Shown in pieces: positions 5,600 through 5,749 of a stretch of DNA of 5,749 nt; position 1 is the stretch's first letter; each line of letters starts with the position of its first letter. Position numbers and translations under genes: made by a program. The stretch spans positions 1 to 5,749 of the forward strand of contig CAMCQD010000131.1 of assembly GCA_945876925.1 (NCBI GenBank). The letters are read 5' to 3'. The notes beneath the pieces are model-generated. The model was not told where the DNA came from. It worked only from the letters and a program-made list of their open reading frames with translations, and ran no database searches. Origin of the DNA: an uncultured Dermatophilus sp. Its GTDB lineage: Bacteria > Actinomycetota > Actinomycetes > Actinomycetales > Dermatophilaceae.

Positions 5600-5749
5600 C
5601 GGATCGCCACCGGACTCGCCGTGCCCGGAACCGGGAGCGCCCCCGGGGTCGCGGCGCTGATCTCTCGACGTGGGCTGCGGATCACGGGCGTTCGGGCCGA
5701 CGGACGGGGGGGGCCCGGCCGAATCCTATCCGGGAGCCTCAGGCTCACC
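5600..5749 (-). promoter_or_regulatory. Upstream region of the helicase-nuclease gene
   Basis: On the - strand a weak GGTGG (5607-5611) lies 7 nt before the GTG start, separated by CGATCCG. TAGGAT at 5728-5723 fits a TANNNT -10 box; the matching -35 would lie at or beyond the window edge. An 8-G run (5706-5713) and a GAGCCT-C-AGGCTC palindrome (5734-5746) are present. The bases 5749-5726 can also be read on the - strand as GEPEAPG followed by TAG, which might be the end of another gene whose body lies outside the window; I cannot decide between the two. Confidence 0.3.

Overview
The window is uniformly GC-rich DNA (roughly 70% by eye), with strongly G/C-ending codons, GTG starts, and hairpins that lack a T-tract. 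This points to a high-GC actinobacterium; I cannot name the genus. I see no rRNA, tRNA, CRISPR array, transposase or attachment site, and base composition does not shift along the window.

Left third (+ strand): a membrane-anchored SAF/CpaB-like protein (about 10-705) is followed by mscL, the large-conductance mechanosensitive channel (895-1287). The 189-bp gap between them holds a candidate -10 box and a small GC hairpin. From memory, a SAF-domain gene beside mscL is a recurrent actinobacterial neighbourhood, so this part looks like ordinary chromosomal core.

Middle (1288-1669): this is the convergent junction. A perfect 16-bp inverted repeat (1328-1369) follows mscL. Facing it on the - strand is a small 68-codon ORF (1470-1676). 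Its start overlaps the stop codon of the large gene, it ends in a distinctive DEWLRAQRPPHWE tail, and a short GC hairpin lies just past its stop.

Right two thirds (- strand, 1670-5599): one gene encodes a 1309-residue protein with a DUF4011-like N-terminus, a superfamily 1 (Upf1/Dna2-like) helicase core split by a long helical insertion, and a C-terminal Vsr/DUF559-type PD-(D/E)XK nuclease. DUF4011-helicase-nuclease proteins are often linked to DNA handling and phage defence. The most notable observation is that several residues which normally bind ATP in this core are replaced: the Walker A Lys by Arg, the motif III Gln by Gly, the motif IV Arg by Ala, the motif V Gln by Ala and the motif VI Arg by Ala. 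The motif II DE pair and the nuclease D...ExD residues remain. The protein may therefore be a pseudo-helicase scaffold carrying an active nuclease, probably co-translated with the small downstream protein. This pair is the best candidate in the window for an undescribed system.
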